From NCBI RefSeq assembly GCF_001941865.1, contig NZ_CP016162.1, positions 372,001 to 436,000 of the forward strand: a stretch of 64,000 bases of DNA, in the 5' to 3' direction. The position numbers and the translations under genes were made by a program. The stretch is from Pseudomonas alcaliphila JAB1 (GTDB lineage Bacteria > Pseudomonadota > Gammaproteobacteria > Pseudomonadales > Pseudomonadaceae). The stretch's first letter is position 1, and the number at the start of each line of letters is the position of its first letter. Shown piece after piece: positions 1 to 11,294 of the stretch. Under the pieces are notes generated by a model that searched no databases, was not told the origin of the DNA, and saw only the letters and a list, made by a program, of their open reading frames with translations.

Positions 1-1737
1 CGGCAGACGCTGTTCCTGCTGTTGGTCGAGGACATCAGTGCCCGGCGTGAGGCCGAGGCGCGCTACCGAACACTGGTCGAGCACGCGCCCGAGGCGATCT
101 TGCTGTTCGACCCGGAGGGCGGCATCGTCGAGTGCAACGAGAACGCCCTGCGTCTGTTTCGTTATCGCCGCGATGAACTGCTCGGCCGCTCGATTCAAAG
201 CATCAGCCCGCTGCGTCAGGCTGATGGTCGGCTGTCCTCCCGCGCCGGCAAGGCCTTCCTGCGCCGCGCCATCGCCGGTGATGCGCCGGTGTTCGAATGG
301 AGCCATCGCGACAGCGCAGGTCGCCAGTTGCCCTGCGAGGTGCGCCTGGTGCGCATGCCGGGGGAGAACCTGCTGATTCGCGCCAGCGTCACCGATATCT
401 CCGAACGTCAGCGTTACCAGCGCGAGATCGAGCGCCTGGCCTACAGCGACGAACTGACCGGCCTGCCCAATCGCCGCCTGCTGCTCGATCGCCTGCAGCA
501 CGCCATGGATCGCGAGAATCGTGAGGGCAGCCTGGGCGCGCTGCTGTTCATCGATCTGGATCACTTCAAGACGGTCAACGACAGCCTGGGTCATCTGGTT
601 GGCGACGCCCTGCTGGTCGAGGTGACCACACGCCTGGCTCGTGAGCTGCGCACTGAAGACACCCTGGCGCGTCTCGGCGGTGACGAGTTCGTGGTGCTGC
701 TCGAAGCGCTGGGCCATGAGCCGCAAGCGGTTGCCGAGCAGGCCGCAGCGGTGGGCGAGAAATTGCTGCGCGGCCTGCACGGCAGTTGCCTGATCGACGG
801 CCATGAGTTGGCGATCAGCGCCAGTATCGGCATCGCCCTGCACCCGCTGGGCCTGCAGCAGGCCTCGGACATTCTCAAGCAGGCCGATACCGCCATGTAC
901 CGGGCCAAGCATGCCGGACGCAACGCCCTGCATTTCTTCGCCCCGGAGATGCAGGTTGCCATCGACCAACGCCTGCAGTTGCAGAGCGAGTTGCGTCAGG
1001 CCATCGCGCGTCAGCAACTGCAGCTGGTGTTCCAGCCGCAGCTGATGCTGGCTGACAACAGCGTGGCGGGCGCCGAGGTGTTGCTGCGCTGGATGCACCC
1101 CGAGCGTGGTGAGATCGGTCCGGATCAGTTCATTCCCCTGGCCGAGGAAACCGGGCTGATCCAGGACATTGGTCAGTGGGTACTGGAGCAGGCCTGTGCG
1201 GCGCTGGCGCGCTGGCAGGCGCAATGGCCGCAACTGGTGCTGGCGGTCAATCTCAGCCCGCGTGAACTGCGTCAGGCTGGCTGCGTGGAGCGTGTCGAGC
1301 AATGCCTGCGGGATCACGGCGTACCGGCGCAGTCGCTGGAGCTGGAAATCACCGAGGGCGTGCTACTCGAAGATGTCGAGCGCTGTATCGGCAACATGCA
1401 GCAGCTCAAGGCGCAGGGCGTGCGCTTCGCCATCGACGACTTCGGTACCGGCTACTCGTCGCTCACCTACCTCAAACGTCTGCCGCTGGACCGGCTGAAG
1501 ATCGACCGCAGCTTCGTCGCCGATCTCGACGGCGAAGCGAGTGGGCGCATGCTGGTGCAGACCATCCTGATGATCGCGCGCAACCTGGGCCTGGAGTGCG
1601 TGGCCGAAGGTATCGAACACGACAGCCAGCTGGCATTTTTGCGCGAGCAGGCCTGCTCCCTGGGCCAGGGCTATCTGTTCGGCCGGCCGATGATGGAGAG
1701 CGAGTTTCTTGCCTGGATGCAGGCGCGCCCGCGCTAA
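1..1737 (+). CDS. PAS-GGDEF-EAL c-di-GMP turnover protein (5' end outside window)
   Basis: The frame is open from base 1, so the N-terminus is missing; 578 residues are visible. The first residues look like the tail of an earlier sensory domain (LVEDISARREAEARYRTLVE), followed by a PAS domain (about 20-130), GGDEF (about 140-300) and EAL (about 320-575). The cyclase signature is an intact GGDEF near residue 226, with an RxxD inhibitory site (RTED) five residues before it. The EAL signature is EVL (GAEVLLRW), and the DDFGTGYSS and EGIE motifs are present, so phosphodiesterase activity is plausible. Family members make or degrade cyclic di-GMP at the membrane or in the cytosol. It converges on ldcA-rimK-rimB with a 6-base gap. 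Which activity dominates cannot be told from sequence. Confidence 0.93.
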   Translation, partial: RQTLFLLLVEDISARREAEARYRTLVEHAPEAILLFDPEGGIVECNENALRLFRYRRDELLGRSIQSISPLRQADGRLSSRAGKAFLRRAIAGDAPVFEWSHRDSAGRQLPCEVRLVRMPGENLLIRASVTDISERQRYQREIERLAYSDELTGLPNRRLLLDRLQHAMDRENREGSLGALLFIDLDHFKTVNDSLGHLVGDALLVEVTTRLARELRTEDTLARLGGDEFVVLLEALGHEPQAVAEQAAAVGEKLLRGLHGSCLIDGHELAISASIGIALHPLGLQQASDILKQADTAMYRAKHAGRNALHFFAPEMQVAIDQRLQLQSELRQAIARQQLQLVFQPQLMLADNSVAGAEVLLRWMHPERGEIGPDQFIPLAEETGLIQDIGQWVLEQACAALARWQAQWPQLVLAVNLSPRELRQAGCVERVEQCLRDHGVPAQSLELEITEGVLLEDVERCIGNMQQLKAQGVRFAIDDFGTGYSSLTYLKRLPLDRLKIDRSFVADLDGEASGRMLVQTILMIARNLGLECVAEGIEHDSQLAFLREQACSLGQGYLFGRPMMESEFLAWMQARPR

Positions 1738-1743
1738 AGCGCG

Positions 1744-2640
1744 CTACCAGCTCAGGCTGTCAGCGCCGATCCGCGCCCGCTGGCCGTAGGGCCAGGGATA
1801 ATTGGCGTCACCGTGGCCGCTGGGCAGGTCGCCATACAGCGGTACGCCCAGCGGCGCCAGGTACTCACCGATGATCTGTTCCAGGCTGTGGTGCACGCCG
1901 CGCCGCGGGCAGTCGGTGAAACTGCCCAGGCACACCGCACGCGGGCGCTTGCCGGCGAAGCTGTGCAGCAGTTGCCAGAAGCTGCGCTCCAGGCGGTAGT
2001 AGGGCTCGCCGACGTCCTCCAGAATCAGGATCGAATCCTCGGCCAGACGCAGCTCGGCGTGGGTGCCGCAGGCGCTGGCCAGGGCCGTCAGGTTGCCGCC
2101 CTGCAAGGTGCCCTCGATGACATGTTGCGGGCCGCTGATATGCCGCAGTGGCAGTTGCCGGTGCTGGCCCTTGAGCAGGCTCCACAGCGCCTGCATCGAG
2201 GCCAGGCGTTCACGCTGGCCGCCGGGCGCCGACAGCACCTGATGGCCGAGCGCCGTGGCCACCGGCCCATGAATGGCTGGCAGACCCTGCTGCGCAAAGG
2301 CTTCGAGCAGAATCGACAGATCGGAGAAACCGATCAGCGGGCGCGGGCTGGCCAGGCGCAGCAGCGCCCAGTCGATATCCGCCACCAGTTGTGCACAACC
2401 ATAGCCGCCACGCAGGCACCAGACGGCGCTGATATCCGGCAGGCTGAAGGCCTGGTGCAGATCTTCCAGGCGTTGCTCCGGCGTGCCGGCCAGGTAGCGA
2501 TGGCGGGCGCGCACGTGCCTGCCCAGGTGGTAGCGGATACCCAGCACGTCGAGCTGCGCCAGGGTCGCCTCGAGCACGTCTTCGGCGATGGCAGAGGCCG
2601 GCGCGATCAGCGCCAGGCGACCGTCGAACACTGGGCTCAT
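1744..2640 (-). CDS. ldcA: Muramoyltetrapeptide (LD-) carboxypeptidase, peptidase family S66
   Basis: The 298-residue product matches S66 LD-carboxypeptidases in length and in segments: LALIAPAS at the N-terminus, [11 protein letters not shown] near residue 75, GFSDLSILL near 105 (probably holding the catalytic Ser) and AIHGPV soon after. These cytosolic enzymes remove the terminal D-Ala from murein tetrapeptides during cell-wall recycling. The ATG overlaps the rimK stop by four bases (ATGA), so it is probably translated from the rimB-rimK transcript. The same order is known in P. aeruginosa (PA5196-PA5198, from memory). No signal peptide is visible, consistent with cytosolic recycling. Confidence 0.9.
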   Translation of the reverse strand: MSPVFDGRLALIAPASAIAEDVLEATLAQLDVLGIRYHLGRHVRARHRYLAGTPEQRLEDLHQAFSLPDISAVWCLRGGYGCAQLVADIDWALLRLASPRPLIGFSDLSILLEAFAQQGLPAIHGPVATALGHQVLSAPGGQRERLASMQALWSLLKGQHRQLPLRHISGPQHVIEGTLQGGNLTALASACGTHAELRLAEDSILILEDVGEPYYRLERSFWQLLHSFAGKRPRAVCLGSFTDCPRRGVHHSLEQIIGEYLAPLGVPLYGDLPSGHGDANYPWPYGQRARIGADSLSW

Positions 2641-3542
2641 CCGCGGCCCTTGGTGCGGGTCTGGCCGGGTTCGGCGTTCTTTTCCAGGTACTGGATGATC
2701 ATCCCGGCGACGTCCTTGCCGGTGGTGGTCTCGATGCCTTCCAGGCCGGGCGAGGAGTTCACTTCCATCACCAGCGGGCCATGGTTGGAGCGCAGGATGT
2801 CCACCCCGGCGACGTTCAGGCCCATCACGCGGGCTGCACGGACGGCGGTCATGCGCTCTTCCGGGGTGATCTTGATCAGGCTGGCGCTGCCGCCGCGATG
2901 CAGGTTGGAGCGGAACTCGCCGGCCTTGGCCTGGCGCTTCATCGATGCGATCACCTTGTCGCCGACCACGAAGCAGCGAATGTCGGCGCCACCGGCTTCC
3001 TGGATGTATTCCTGGACCATGATGTCCTGCTTGAGGCCGAGGAAGGCCTCGATCACCGATTCGGCCGCCTTGTGCGTTTCGGCCAGTACCACGCCCATGC
3101 CCTGGGTGCCTTCCAGCACCTTGATCACCAGCGGCGCACCGCCAACCATCTGGATCAGGTCGGGAATGTCGTCCGGGGAGTGGGCGAAGCCGGTCACCGG
3201 CAGGCCGATGCCCTTGCGCGACAACAGTTGCAGAGCGCGCAGCTTGTCGCGCGAGCGGCTGATGGCCACCGACTCGTTGAGCGGGTAGACGCCCATCATC
3301 TCGAACTGGCGCAACACCGCGCAGCCATAGAAGGTCACCGAGGCGCCGATACGCGGGATCACCGCATCGAAGCCGTCCATGGCCTGGCCGCGATAGTGGA
3401 TCTGCGGTTTGTGGCTGGCGATGTTCATGTAGGCGCGCAGGGTGTCGATCACCACCATTTCATGGCCCCGTTGCTGGCCGGCCTCCACCAGACGGCGGGT
3501 GGAATACAGACGCGGATTGCGCGACAGCACGGCGATCTTCAT
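2637..3542 (-). CDS. rimK: Ribosomal protein S6--L-glutamate ligase RimK
   Basis: The 301-residue ATP-grasp ligase starts at [18 protein letters not shown]. An upstream in-frame extension is possible but lies inside rimB and lacks homology. Visible family segments are [26 protein letters not shown] (ATP-binding loop) and [14 protein letters not shown] (metal and substrate end). RimK adds glutamates to the C-terminus of ribosomal protein S6 and can make poly-alpha-glutamate. In P. fluorescens its activity is reported to respond to cyclic di-GMP and to partner RimB. Its start overlaps the end of rimB by four bases and its stop overlaps ldcA, forming a tightly coupled three-gene unit. Confidence 0.95.
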   Translation of the reverse strand: MKIAVLSRNPRLYSTRRLVEAGQQRGHEMVVIDTLRAYMNIASHKPQIHYRGQAMDGFDAVIPRIGASVTFYGCAVLRQFEMMGVYPLNESVAISRSRDKLRALQLLSRKGIGLPVTGFAHSPDDIPDLIQMVGGAPLVIKVLEGTQGMGVVLAETHKAAESVIEAFLGLKQDIMVQEYIQEAGGADIRCFVVGDKVIASMKRQAKAGEFRSNLHRGGSASLIKITPEERMTAVRAARVMGLNVAGVDILRSNHGPLVMEVNSSPGLEGIETTTGKDVAGMIIQYLEKNAEPGQTRTKGRG

Positions 3543-4009
3543 TGGGCACCTGGAAGGGACGAGGAGAGTGAGGGTTTGTCCTGCACATAGCTGAGTGCCG
3601 GATTGACCACCAGTTGGCCGGTGATCAGCGCCTTGGAGCCGAGTAGTACGCGATAACGCATGGTCTTGCGACAGGCCAGGGTGAATTCCACCGGCCACAG
3701 ACGATCGCCGAGGGCCAGGTGCGTGCGGATCACGTAGCGGCTCTGCGCCTGGCCGTTGGAGCTCTTGATGCGTTTGACCGAGACCATCTGCGCCTCGCAG
3801 CGATGACGGCGTTGCACCTGGGTGCCGAGGTAGGCGGTGAAACGCACCCAGTCCTCGCCGTCCTTCTGGAACGGCTGGATATCACTGGCGTGCAGGCTCG
3901 AGGTGCTGGCGCCGGTGTCGATCTTGGCACGCAGGCCGATGATGCCGAGCTCTGGCAGATTGATCCACTCACGTAGGCCGATCACGCTGAGCTGGTCGAA
4001 AGTCTTCAA
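3539..4009 (-). CDS. rimB: Retropepsin-like aspartic protease RimB (ATP-dependent zinc protease family)
   Basis: A small protein with the retropepsin active-site signature [11 protein letters not shown] (Asp near residue 31) and the family end segment [20 protein letters not shown]. RimB homologues trim the glutamate tail that RimK adds to ribosomal protein S6. No ATG exists in frame. I chose the TTG at 4009, giving a start like [15 protein letters not shown] as in homologues, with GGGGA about ten bases upstream. A second TTG at 4036 would add nine residues. It is first in the rimB-rimK-ldcA unit and divergent from hslR. The dedicated EAL protein RimA found next to rimBK in P. fluorescens is not seen here. 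Confidence 0.85.
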   Translation of the reverse strand: MKTFDQLSVIGLREWINLPELGIIGLRAKIDTGASTSSLHASDIQPFQKDGEDWVRFTAYLGTQVQRRHRCEAQMVSVKRIKSSNGQAQSRYVIRTHLALGDRLWPVEFTLACRKTMRYRVLLGSKALITGQLVVNPALSYVQDKPSLSSSLPGAQ

Positions 4010-4122
4010 GGTGAGAGTGTCCCCTGCGGCCGACAAAGCCTATGATTTCGCGCATTCTAGTTGCGTCGTGTGACAACTGCATCTGCCGTGCGTGCGAATA
4101 CCAGAACCCTTCAGAGAGTGAG

Positions 4123-4551
4123 ATGAGCGAAAAAGACGACGACAAGATCCGCCTGGACAAATGGCTGTGGGCGGCACGCTTCTTCAAGACGCGCGCCCTG
4201 TGCAAGGCGGCTATAGAAGGTGGCAAGGTCCATCATCGTGGCGAGCGCTGCAAGCCGGGCAAGGAACCGAAGATCGGCGACGAATACGTGCTGCGCACCG
4301 GTTTCGATGAACGCACCGTGGTCGTGCTGGCGCTATCCAGCGTCCGTCGCGGCGCGCCCGAGGCACAACTGCTGTACCGCGAGACGGAAGAAAGTATCGC
4401 GCGCCGCGAGCAGGCTGCGGCGATGCGCAAGGCTGGCGCGGTGGGTATGCAGACCGATGGTCGGCCGAGCAAGAAGCAGCGCCGGCAGATCCATCAGTTC
4501 AACGAACAGCAGGAAGGTGGCCTGCGCCACCCCTGGGCGGATGAGGATTAG
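4123..4551 (+). CDS. hslR: Heat shock protein 15, ribosome-associated S4-domain RNA-binding protein
   Basis: The 142-residue protein opens with DKIRLDKWLWAARFFKTRALCKAAIEGGKV, the S4 RNA-binding fold of HslR (Hsp15), and ends in a basic tail (GRPSKKQRRQIHQF). Hsp15 binds free 50S subunits carrying stalled nascent chains and helps recycle them after heat shock. The ATG at 4123 follows GAGAGTGAG. An upstream in-frame ATG at 4042 lies in the promoter region and is unlikely. It is divergent from rimB, and hslO lies nearby, so two heat-shock genes flank the PAP2 gene as in P. aeruginosa. Confidence 0.94.
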   Translation: MSEKDDDKIRLDKWLWAARFFKTRALCKAAIEGGKVHHRGERCKPGKEPKIGDEYVLRTGFDERTVVVLALSSVRRGAPEAQLLYRETEESIARREQAAAMRKAGAVGMQTDGRPSKKQRRQIHQFNEQQEGGLRHPWADED

Positions 4552-4560
4552 GCGCAAGCC

Positions 4561-4641
4561 TGTAGGAGCGAGTCGCGTTGTTTGTAGCCCGGATGAAATC
4601 CGGGGAATCATATCGACCCTCCCGGATTGCATCCGGGCTAC
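4561..4641. repeat. REP hairpin (family B) with a half-copy of family A
   Basis: A family A half-site (tgtaggagcgag, 4561-4572) is followed by a family B hairpin. The B arms are 4584-4604 and 4621-4641, about 21 bp each, sharing the core TAGCCCGGAT...ATCCGGG with one mismatch. It fills the gap between the convergent hslR and PAP2 genes. Other B copies lie at 10583-10638 and 22723-22782. Confidence 0.85.
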
Positions 4642-4646
4642 CCGCT

Positions 4647-5441
4647 TCAGCGCCCGCTGACGATGCTCATGCGGCCCAGCAGCGGCAGCTTGGCCAGGCG
4701 CGAGGTAATTGGCAGGGTAATCTTCTCCAGCCATTCGCTGGCGCGATAACCCAGCGGGGTGTAGCAGCTCCAGGCCAGGGCCAGCAGGCTGAGGAATGCG
4801 CCGCCGACGAAGGCATCCGCCCCCCAGTGGGCACCGGCCACCAGGCGCGGCAGTATGCCGATCACGGTAATCGCCCAGACCAGCAGCAGGCGCCAGCTGC
4901 GGGCGAAGAACGTCATGAAGTAGGCCCAGATCAGCAGCACCGAGGCGTGGTCACCGGGGAAGCTGCGGCTGGCGCTGTCCTTCAGGTCCCAGCGCTCTTC
5001 CCAAGCCGGGAACATCTCGGTCAGACGTGCGCTGCCTTCTACCACCAGCGACGGACTGGCATGCTGCCAGCCCATGTATTCGACCAGATCGGCGAACAGT
5101 ACGCGCATCAGCAGCATGACTGTCAGAGCAATGAGAAAGGCGAACAGGGCCCGACGCACCTGGGCACCGGTGAAGATCAGATCGGCCTTGAGCATCACTG
5201 CCAGCATCACCACCCCGACACCCGCATCCACTGGGCGCATGCTGCCGATGGCCCAGACGTGTGCCCACAGGCCGCCCGCATGTACTGGATCGTTGAGCAG
5301 CTTGAACAGCCACAGGTCGAAGGCGTCCCACAACTCGCGAGTGGGCTGCCACAGCCAACTGACGAGCAGCACGATAGCGGCGACATGGCAGACCAGCATG
5401 GCGCGTGGCTGCCAGTGACGATTGATGAACGTGCTCGACAT
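4647..5441 (-). CDS. Membrane-bound PAP2-family phosphatase
   Basis: The 264-residue integral membrane protein has about six hydrophobic segments. The PAP2 signature is present as KDSASRSFPGDHASVL (about residues 165-180, phosphate-binding Ser and His) and LVAGAHWGADAFVGG (about 205-220, catalytic His and Asp). Family members hydrolyse phosphate or pyrophosphate from lipids such as undecaprenyl pyrophosphate, phosphatidylglycerol phosphate or lipid A. The substrate here is unknown. The ATG at 5441 has an upstream GAGGGAT. It lies in the conserved interval between hslR and hslO, on the opposite strand from both. Confidence 0.85.
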   Translation of the reverse strand: MSSTFINRHWQPRAMLVCHVAAIVLLVSWLWQPTRELWDAFDLWLFKLLNDPVHAGGLWAHVWAIGSMRPVDAGVGVVMLAVMLKADLIFTGAQVRRALFAFLIALTVMLLMRVLFADLVEYMGWQHASPSLVVEGSARLTEMFPAWEERWDLKDSASRSFPGDHASVLLIWAYFMTFFARSWRLLLVWAITVIGILPRLVAGAHWGADAFVGGAFLSLLALAWSCYTPLGYRASEWLEKITLPITSRLAKLPLLGRMSIVSGR

Positions 5442-5658
5442 GGAAGATCCCTCTGCAAATATGTGACAAGCCTTACCCAAGGCGCGCGGATGATAGGCAG
5501 TGCTGGCGGCAGTACAAGGGCAGCAGTGCGGTCGTTCAGTCGAGGTTCAGGGGCTGGCTCTTGCTGTGTGAGCAGGTGCACATGACGGTCGGGCCTTGGT
5601 TGTGATGGCGTTTGTGCATAAAATCGCCAGCCTTTTTACAGACCCTGGGCCAGCCGCC

Positions 5659-6546
5659 ATGAACGACTTCAGTCAACGCTTTCTCTTCGACGACACCGAC
5701 GTGCGGGGCGAAATGGTCGCGTTGCGCGAAAGTTACGCTCATGTGCTGGCCAAGCACGCCTACCCGCAGCCAGTGGCGCAACTGCTCGGCGAGATGATGG
5801 CCGCCGCCGCCCTGCTGGTCGGTACCCTCAAGTTCGATGGTCTGCTGGTGCTGCAGGCGCGTTCGGAAGGCCCGCTGTCACTGCTGATGGTGGAATGCTC
5901 CAGCGCCCGTGAACTGCGCGGTATCGCCCGCTATGAAGCCGAGCAGATCGGCGCCGATGCCGATCTGCAAAGCCTGATGCCCAATGGCGTGCTGGCCATC
6001 ACCATCGATCCGACCCGTGGCCAGCGCTACCAGGGCATTGTCGACCTTGAAGGCGTCGACCTGGCCGAGTGCCTGTCCAACTATTTCGCCAGCTCCGAGC
6101 AACTGCCGACCCGCTTCTGGCTCAAGGCCGACGGCCAGCGTGCTCGCGGTCTGCTGCTGCAACAGCTGCCGCCGCACCATCAGACCGAGCCGGAAGAACG
6201 CGCCGAGAGCTGGAACCACGTGCTGACCCTGGCCGATACCCTGAGCGCCGAAGAGCTGCTCGGTCTGGACAATCCGACCCTGCTGCATCGTCTCTACCAC
6301 GAAGAGAATGTGCGCCTGTTCGACGAGCAGCCACTGCAGTTCCGCTGCAGCTGCTCGCGTGAGCGTTCTGCCAGCGCCCTGGCCAGTCTTGGCCAGGGCG
6401 ATGCCGAACTGCTGTTGGCCGAGCAGGGTGGCAGTGTGGTGATCGATTGCCAGTTCTGCAACGAGCGCTATGCCTTCGACGCAGCCGACATCGCCCAGTT
6501 GTTCGCCGGCGCCGGTAGCGAAGCACCGTCGCAGACGCGCCATTGA
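5659..6546 (+). CDS. hslO: Redox-regulated chaperone Hsp33
   Basis: The 295-residue product carries the Hsp33 redox switch: two C-terminal cysteine pairs, FRCSCSRER (about residue 230) and CQFCNERY (about 265), which bind zinc when reduced and form disulfides on oxidative stress. N-terminal family segments include [14 protein letters not shown] and the [12 protein letters not shown] helix. It acts as an ATP-independent holdase in the cytosol. The chosen ATG is the one aligning with homologues ([10 protein letters not shown]); an upstream ATG at 5596 would add 21 unlikely residues. It precedes pckA in the same direction, 157 bases away. Confidence 0.96.
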   Translation: MNDFSQRFLFDDTDVRGEMVALRESYAHVLAKHAYPQPVAQLLGEMMAAAALLVGTLKFDGLLVLQARSEGPLSLLMVECSSARELRGIARYEAEQIGADADLQSLMPNGVLAITIDPTRGQRYQGIVDLEGVDLAECLSNYFASSEQLPTRFWLKADGQRARGLLLQQLPPHHQTEPEERAESWNHVLTLADTLSAEELLGLDNPTLLHRLYHEENVRLFDEQPLQFRCSCSRERSASALASLGQGDAELLLAEQGGSVVIDCQFCNERYAFDAADIAQLFAGAGSEAPSQTRH

Positions 6547-6635
6547 TGAACTTTTCGAAACGATAGGCGTTCTCTATCAGATCGGAGGCTGCCAAGCAGT
6601 TCGCTTTTCTGGCATACTCCCGCGACTTTTTTACC

Positions 6636-6663
6636 GTGTAGTGCAGTTGCCCCTGTACTACAC
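6636..6663. promoter_or_regulatory. Near-perfect palindrome upstream of pckA (possible operator)
   Basis: Arms gtgtagtgcag (6636-6646) and ctgtactacac (6653-6663) pair with one mismatch around a 6-base spacer. It lies 40 bases before the pckA start, just after a T-rich stretch, and so probably in the 5' leader or core promoter. It could be a dimeric repressor site or an mRNA hairpin. No known consensus was recognised. Confidence 0.4.
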
Positions 6664-6703
6664 AACGTTCGGAAGACTCGGCCAGCGGCCGACGGGGACC
6701 CTC

Positions 6704-8245
6704 ATGACGCAAGCCAACAACGCCGTGTACACCGACATCAGCGCCGCGCAACTGGTCGAAGAAGCCATTCGCCGTGGTGAAGGGGAACTGGCCGCCAACG
6801 GCGCGCTGGTCGTACGTACTGGTCATCGCACTGGCCGCTCGCCGGCAGACCGCTTCATTGTTCAGGAGCCGAGCACCGAGGCGCAGATCGCCTGGGGCGC
6901 CATCAACCGTCCGTTCCCGGCCGACAAGTTCGACGCCCTGTGGGATCGCGTCGCGGCGTTCAACAACGCCCAGGAGCACTTCGTCTCCCACGTTCACGTA
7001 GGTTCTGCCGAAGAGCACTACCTGCCGGTCAAGATGACCACCGCGACCGCCTGGCAGAACCTGTTCGGCCGTCAGTTGTTCATCAACCCGACCACCTACA
7101 ACCAGGCTGGCAAGGCCGAGTGGCAGATCCTCAACGTCGCCAACTTCGAGTGCGTGCCTGAGCGTGACGGCACCAACTCCGATGGCTGCGTGATCATCAA
7201 CTTCGCCGCCAAGAAAGTCTTGATCGCCGGCATGCGTTACGCCGGTGAAATGAAGAAAGCCATGTTCTCCGTGCAGAACTTCCTGCTGCCGGAAAAAGAC
7301 GTGCTGCCGATGCACTGCGCCGCCAACATTGGCGAAGAAGGCGACGTCACCCTGTTCTTCGGTCTGTCCGGCACCGGCAAGACCACCCTGTCCGCCGACG
7401 AGTCGCGCTATCTGATTGGTGACGACGAGCACGGTTGGGGCGAGGGCGTGGTGTTCAACGTCGAAGGCGGTTGCTACGCCAAGTGCATCGATCTGTCCGA
7501 GAAGAACGAGCCGGTGATCTGGAAAGCCATCCAGTTCGGCACCGTGCTGGAAAACGTCGTGCTCGACGACAGCCGCACCCCGGATTACGCCGACGACAGC
7601 CTGACCCAGAACAGCCGCGCGGCCTACCCGCTGGAGTACGTCGAGAAGCGTAGCGAGAAGAACCTGGGCGGCGAGCCGAATGCCGTGATCTTCCTGACCT
7701 GCGACCTGACCGGCGTACTGCCGCCGGTGTCGATCCTCAATAACGAGCAGGCGGCCTACCACTTCCTGTCCGGCTACACCGCGCTGGTCGGTTCCACCGA
7801 AATGGGTTCGGGCGGCGGCATCAAATCGACCTTCTCCACCTGCTTCGGCGCGCCGTTCTTCCCGCGTCCGGCCGGCGTTTACGCCGAGCTGCTGATCAAG
7901 CGCATCAACGCTTTCGGCTCCAAGGTCTACCTGGTCAACACCGGCTGGACTGGCGGTGGCTATGGCGTCGGCAAGCGTTTCAACATCCCCACTACCCGTG
8001 GTGTGATCGCCGCCATCCAGAGCGGTGCGCTGATCGGTGCCGAGACCGAGCACCTGCCGATCATCAACCTGGATGTGCCGAAGTCGGTGCCGGGCGTCGA
8101 GACCAACCTGCTCAACCCGCGCAACACCTGGGCAGACAAGAACGCCTACGACGAAGCCGCCAAGGGCCTGGCCAAGCTGTTCATCGACAACTTCCAGAAG
8201 TTCGATGTCAGCGAAGCGATCAAGAACGCCGGCCCGCAGCTGTAA
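6704..8245 (+). CDS. pckA: Phosphoenolpyruvate carboxykinase (ATP)
   Basis: The 513-residue enzyme equals the length of Pseudomonas PckA. It converts oxaloacetate and ATP to PEP, ADP and CO2, the first step of gluconeogenesis. Visible motifs are [14 protein letters not shown] near the N-terminus, the kinase P-loop [12 protein letters not shown] (about residues 220-231), [10 protein letters not shown] (metal-binding Asp) and [14 protein letters not shown]. The ATG at 6704 has a GGGGA box upstream. A perfect stem-loop 20 bases after the stop ends the transcript. A palindrome at 6636-6663 may regulate it. Confidence 0.98.
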   Translation: MTQANNAVYTDISAAQLVEEAIRRGEGELAANGALVVRTGHRTGRSPADRFIVQEPSTEAQIAWGAINRPFPADKFDALWDRVAAFNNAQEHFVSHVHVGSAEEHYLPVKMTTATAWQNLFGRQLFINPTTYNQAGKAEWQILNVANFECVPERDGTNSDGCVIINFAAKKVLIAGMRYAGEMKKAMFSVQNFLLPEKDVLPMHCAANIGEEGDVTLFFGLSGTGKTTLSADESRYLIGDDEHGWGEGVVFNVEGGCYAKCIDLSEKNEPVIWKAIQFGTVLENVVLDDSRTPDYADDSLTQNSRAAYPLEYVEKRSEKNLGGEPNAVIFLTCDLTGVLPPVSILNNEQAAYHFLSGYTALVGSTEMGSGGGIKSTFSTCFGAPFFPRPAGVYAELLIKRINAFGSKVYLVNTGWTGGGYGVGKRFNIPTTRGVIAAIQSGALIGAETEHLPIINLDVPKSVPGVETNLLNPRNTWADKNAYDEAAKGLAKLFIDNFQKFDVSEAIKNAGPQL

Positions 8246-8264
8246 GCTGACCCGTGCTCTCTGA

Positions 8265-8292
8265 CAAAGCCGCCTTCGGGCGGCTTTGTTGT
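8265..8292 (+). terminator. Rho-independent terminator of pckA
   Basis: A perfect 10-bp stem (caaagccgcc / ggcggctttg, 8265-8274 and 8279-8288) with a TTCG tetraloop is followed by ttgttgttg. It starts 20 bases after the pckA stop. Confidence 0.85.
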
Positions 8293-8308
8293 TGTTGGAG
8301 GCAGCGTA

Positions 8309-8537
8309 CAGCGTAGGGCGGGTGAAAGCCGCCGTGGCCAGCGTGGCGGGTTTCACCCGCCCTACGGGGATGCACACAGCGGAGTAGGGCGTACTCGCCG
8401 AAGGCAGTACGCCATTGCTGCGCTAGGTGCAGGTTGCGAGGCCGAGCCTGGTATGGCGGCGGGCTGTTCGCTAGCGCTCCTGAGCCCGCCCTACGCACTG
8501 CAATACGTCGCTGCGCATGACGCACCCTACCTAACCG
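8309..8537. repeat. Mosaic of inverted repeats between pckA and recQ
   Basis: This gene-free stretch holds several nested hairpins. The clearest has 16-bp arms at 8312-8327 and 8351-8366 (cgtagggcgggtgaaa and its complement). Weaker ones include ggcgtact...agtacgcc near 8385-8412 and ggcgggct...agcccgcc near 8458-8493. The recurring ends (gtagggcg, cgccctac, gcaccctac) resemble REP-type repeats seen elsewhere in the window. No open frame with a ribosome site was seen. Confidence 0.65.
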
Positions 8538-8581
8538 CGTTATGGTCAGGGACCATTCAGCGGTCAATGGAGTGACAGCGC

Positions 8582-10500
<1,919 letters not shown>

Positions 10501-10504
<4 letters not shown>

Positions 10505-10567
10505 GAGCGAGCTCTGCTGGCGAATATTGCTGCGGAAAAGGGCTTCGCGAGCAGAGCTCGCTCCTAC
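10501..10567. repeat. REP hairpin (family A) overlapping the recQ stop
   Basis: Arms at 10501-10524 and 10544-10567 are 24 bp with one mismatch, core GGAGCGAGCTCTGCT. The left arm contains the recQ TAG (10502-10504). It lies between the convergent recQ and ABC lipoprotein genes. A second full copy is at 34031-34096. Confidence 0.85.
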
Positions 10568-10582
10568 AAAGGTAAGTCCCAT

Positions 10583-10638
10583 AGCCCGGATGCAATCCGG
10601 GGAATACGGGTCGCGATGCCCCGGATTGCATCCGGGCT
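10583..10638. repeat. REP hairpin (family B)
   Basis: Perfect 20-bp arms at 10583-10602 and 10619-10638 (agcccggatgcaatccgggg and complement). It is placed directly after the family A hairpin, between convergent genes. Confidence 0.85.
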
Positions 10639-10694
10639 CCCTGGCCAGCTTGTGTGCACCATCGGCGCTCGGGATTCGGTGCGCGCGGCGCACC

Positions 10695-11294
10695 CTACGG
10701 GTTAGCGCGTTGCCCTTCGGCCAGCGTCCAGTCCACCAGCTCGCGGGACAATCGATCGCCAGCCTGGCCGAAGGCTTTCACTACTGCAGCAATCGACGTA
10801 TCACCTGCCGACTGGCTGACGCTGAAGCGGCGGCTGGCGAGGATGCGCTGATCACGGGCATCGACCAGGCGTACGTCGAGCTGGATCAGCGCCTCGGGGC
10901 GGCCGTCACGATACTGGCTGTGAAAGCTGCGCAGGTCGCTGACCAGCTCCAGGTCGGCTTGCAGGCGCTGCTCTTCGTTGCTCAATGCCTGAACTCGACC
11001 GTCGTCGTGAAAGGCGTCCAGCAGGCGGCCACGCAGCAGCTGCGGCGTGCGTTCGCTCCAGCGTACGCCCTGGTAGGTGTTGACCCGCCCTGGCTCAGGC
11101 AGCACGACGATGCGCGTGCCGTCGAGCAGCTGGTTGCTGACCGGGCTGTTGACCCGCAACGACCAGTCGACGCGCTGAGTTTGCCCCGGCAGCGCGGCGC
11201 CTGGCAGCAGGTAGATATCCAATGGTTCGCTCTGCGGCAGGATCGAGCAGGCGCTGAGCAGGCCAGCGGCCAGCAGCAGGGACAGACGCTTCAT
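10695..11294 (-). CDS. ABC-type transport auxiliary lipoprotein (PqiC-like)
   Basis: The 199-residue product starts with a lipoprotein signal peptide (MKRLSLLLAAGLLSACS; lipobox LLSAC, Cys 16). The body fits the ABC-transport auxiliary family (YLLPGA near the start, VVLPEPGRVNTYQGVRWSERTPQLL, ILASRRFSVSQ). Such lipoproteins sit at the inner leaflet of the outer membrane as partners of MCE lipid transporters. The gene overlaps the upstream MCE gene by four bases and is last in a four-gene minus-strand operon resembling PA3211-PA3214. REP hairpins lie beyond its stop. Confidence 0.88.
   Translation of the reverse strand: MKRLSLLLAAGLLSACSILPQSEPLDIYLLPGAALPGQTQRVDWSLRVNSPVSNQLLDGTRIVVLPEPGRVNTYQGVRWSERTPQLLRGRLLDAFHDDGRVQALSNEEQRLQADLELVSDLRSFHSQYRDGRPEALIQLDVRLVDARDQRILASRRFSVSQSAGDTSIAAVVKAFGQAGDRLSRELVDWTLAEGQRANP

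Noticed and set aside
6122..8377. A 751-codon open frame antisense to hslO and pckA
   Set aside because: It covers two well-supported genes on the other strand and has no family resemblance; high GC codon use makes such shadows.
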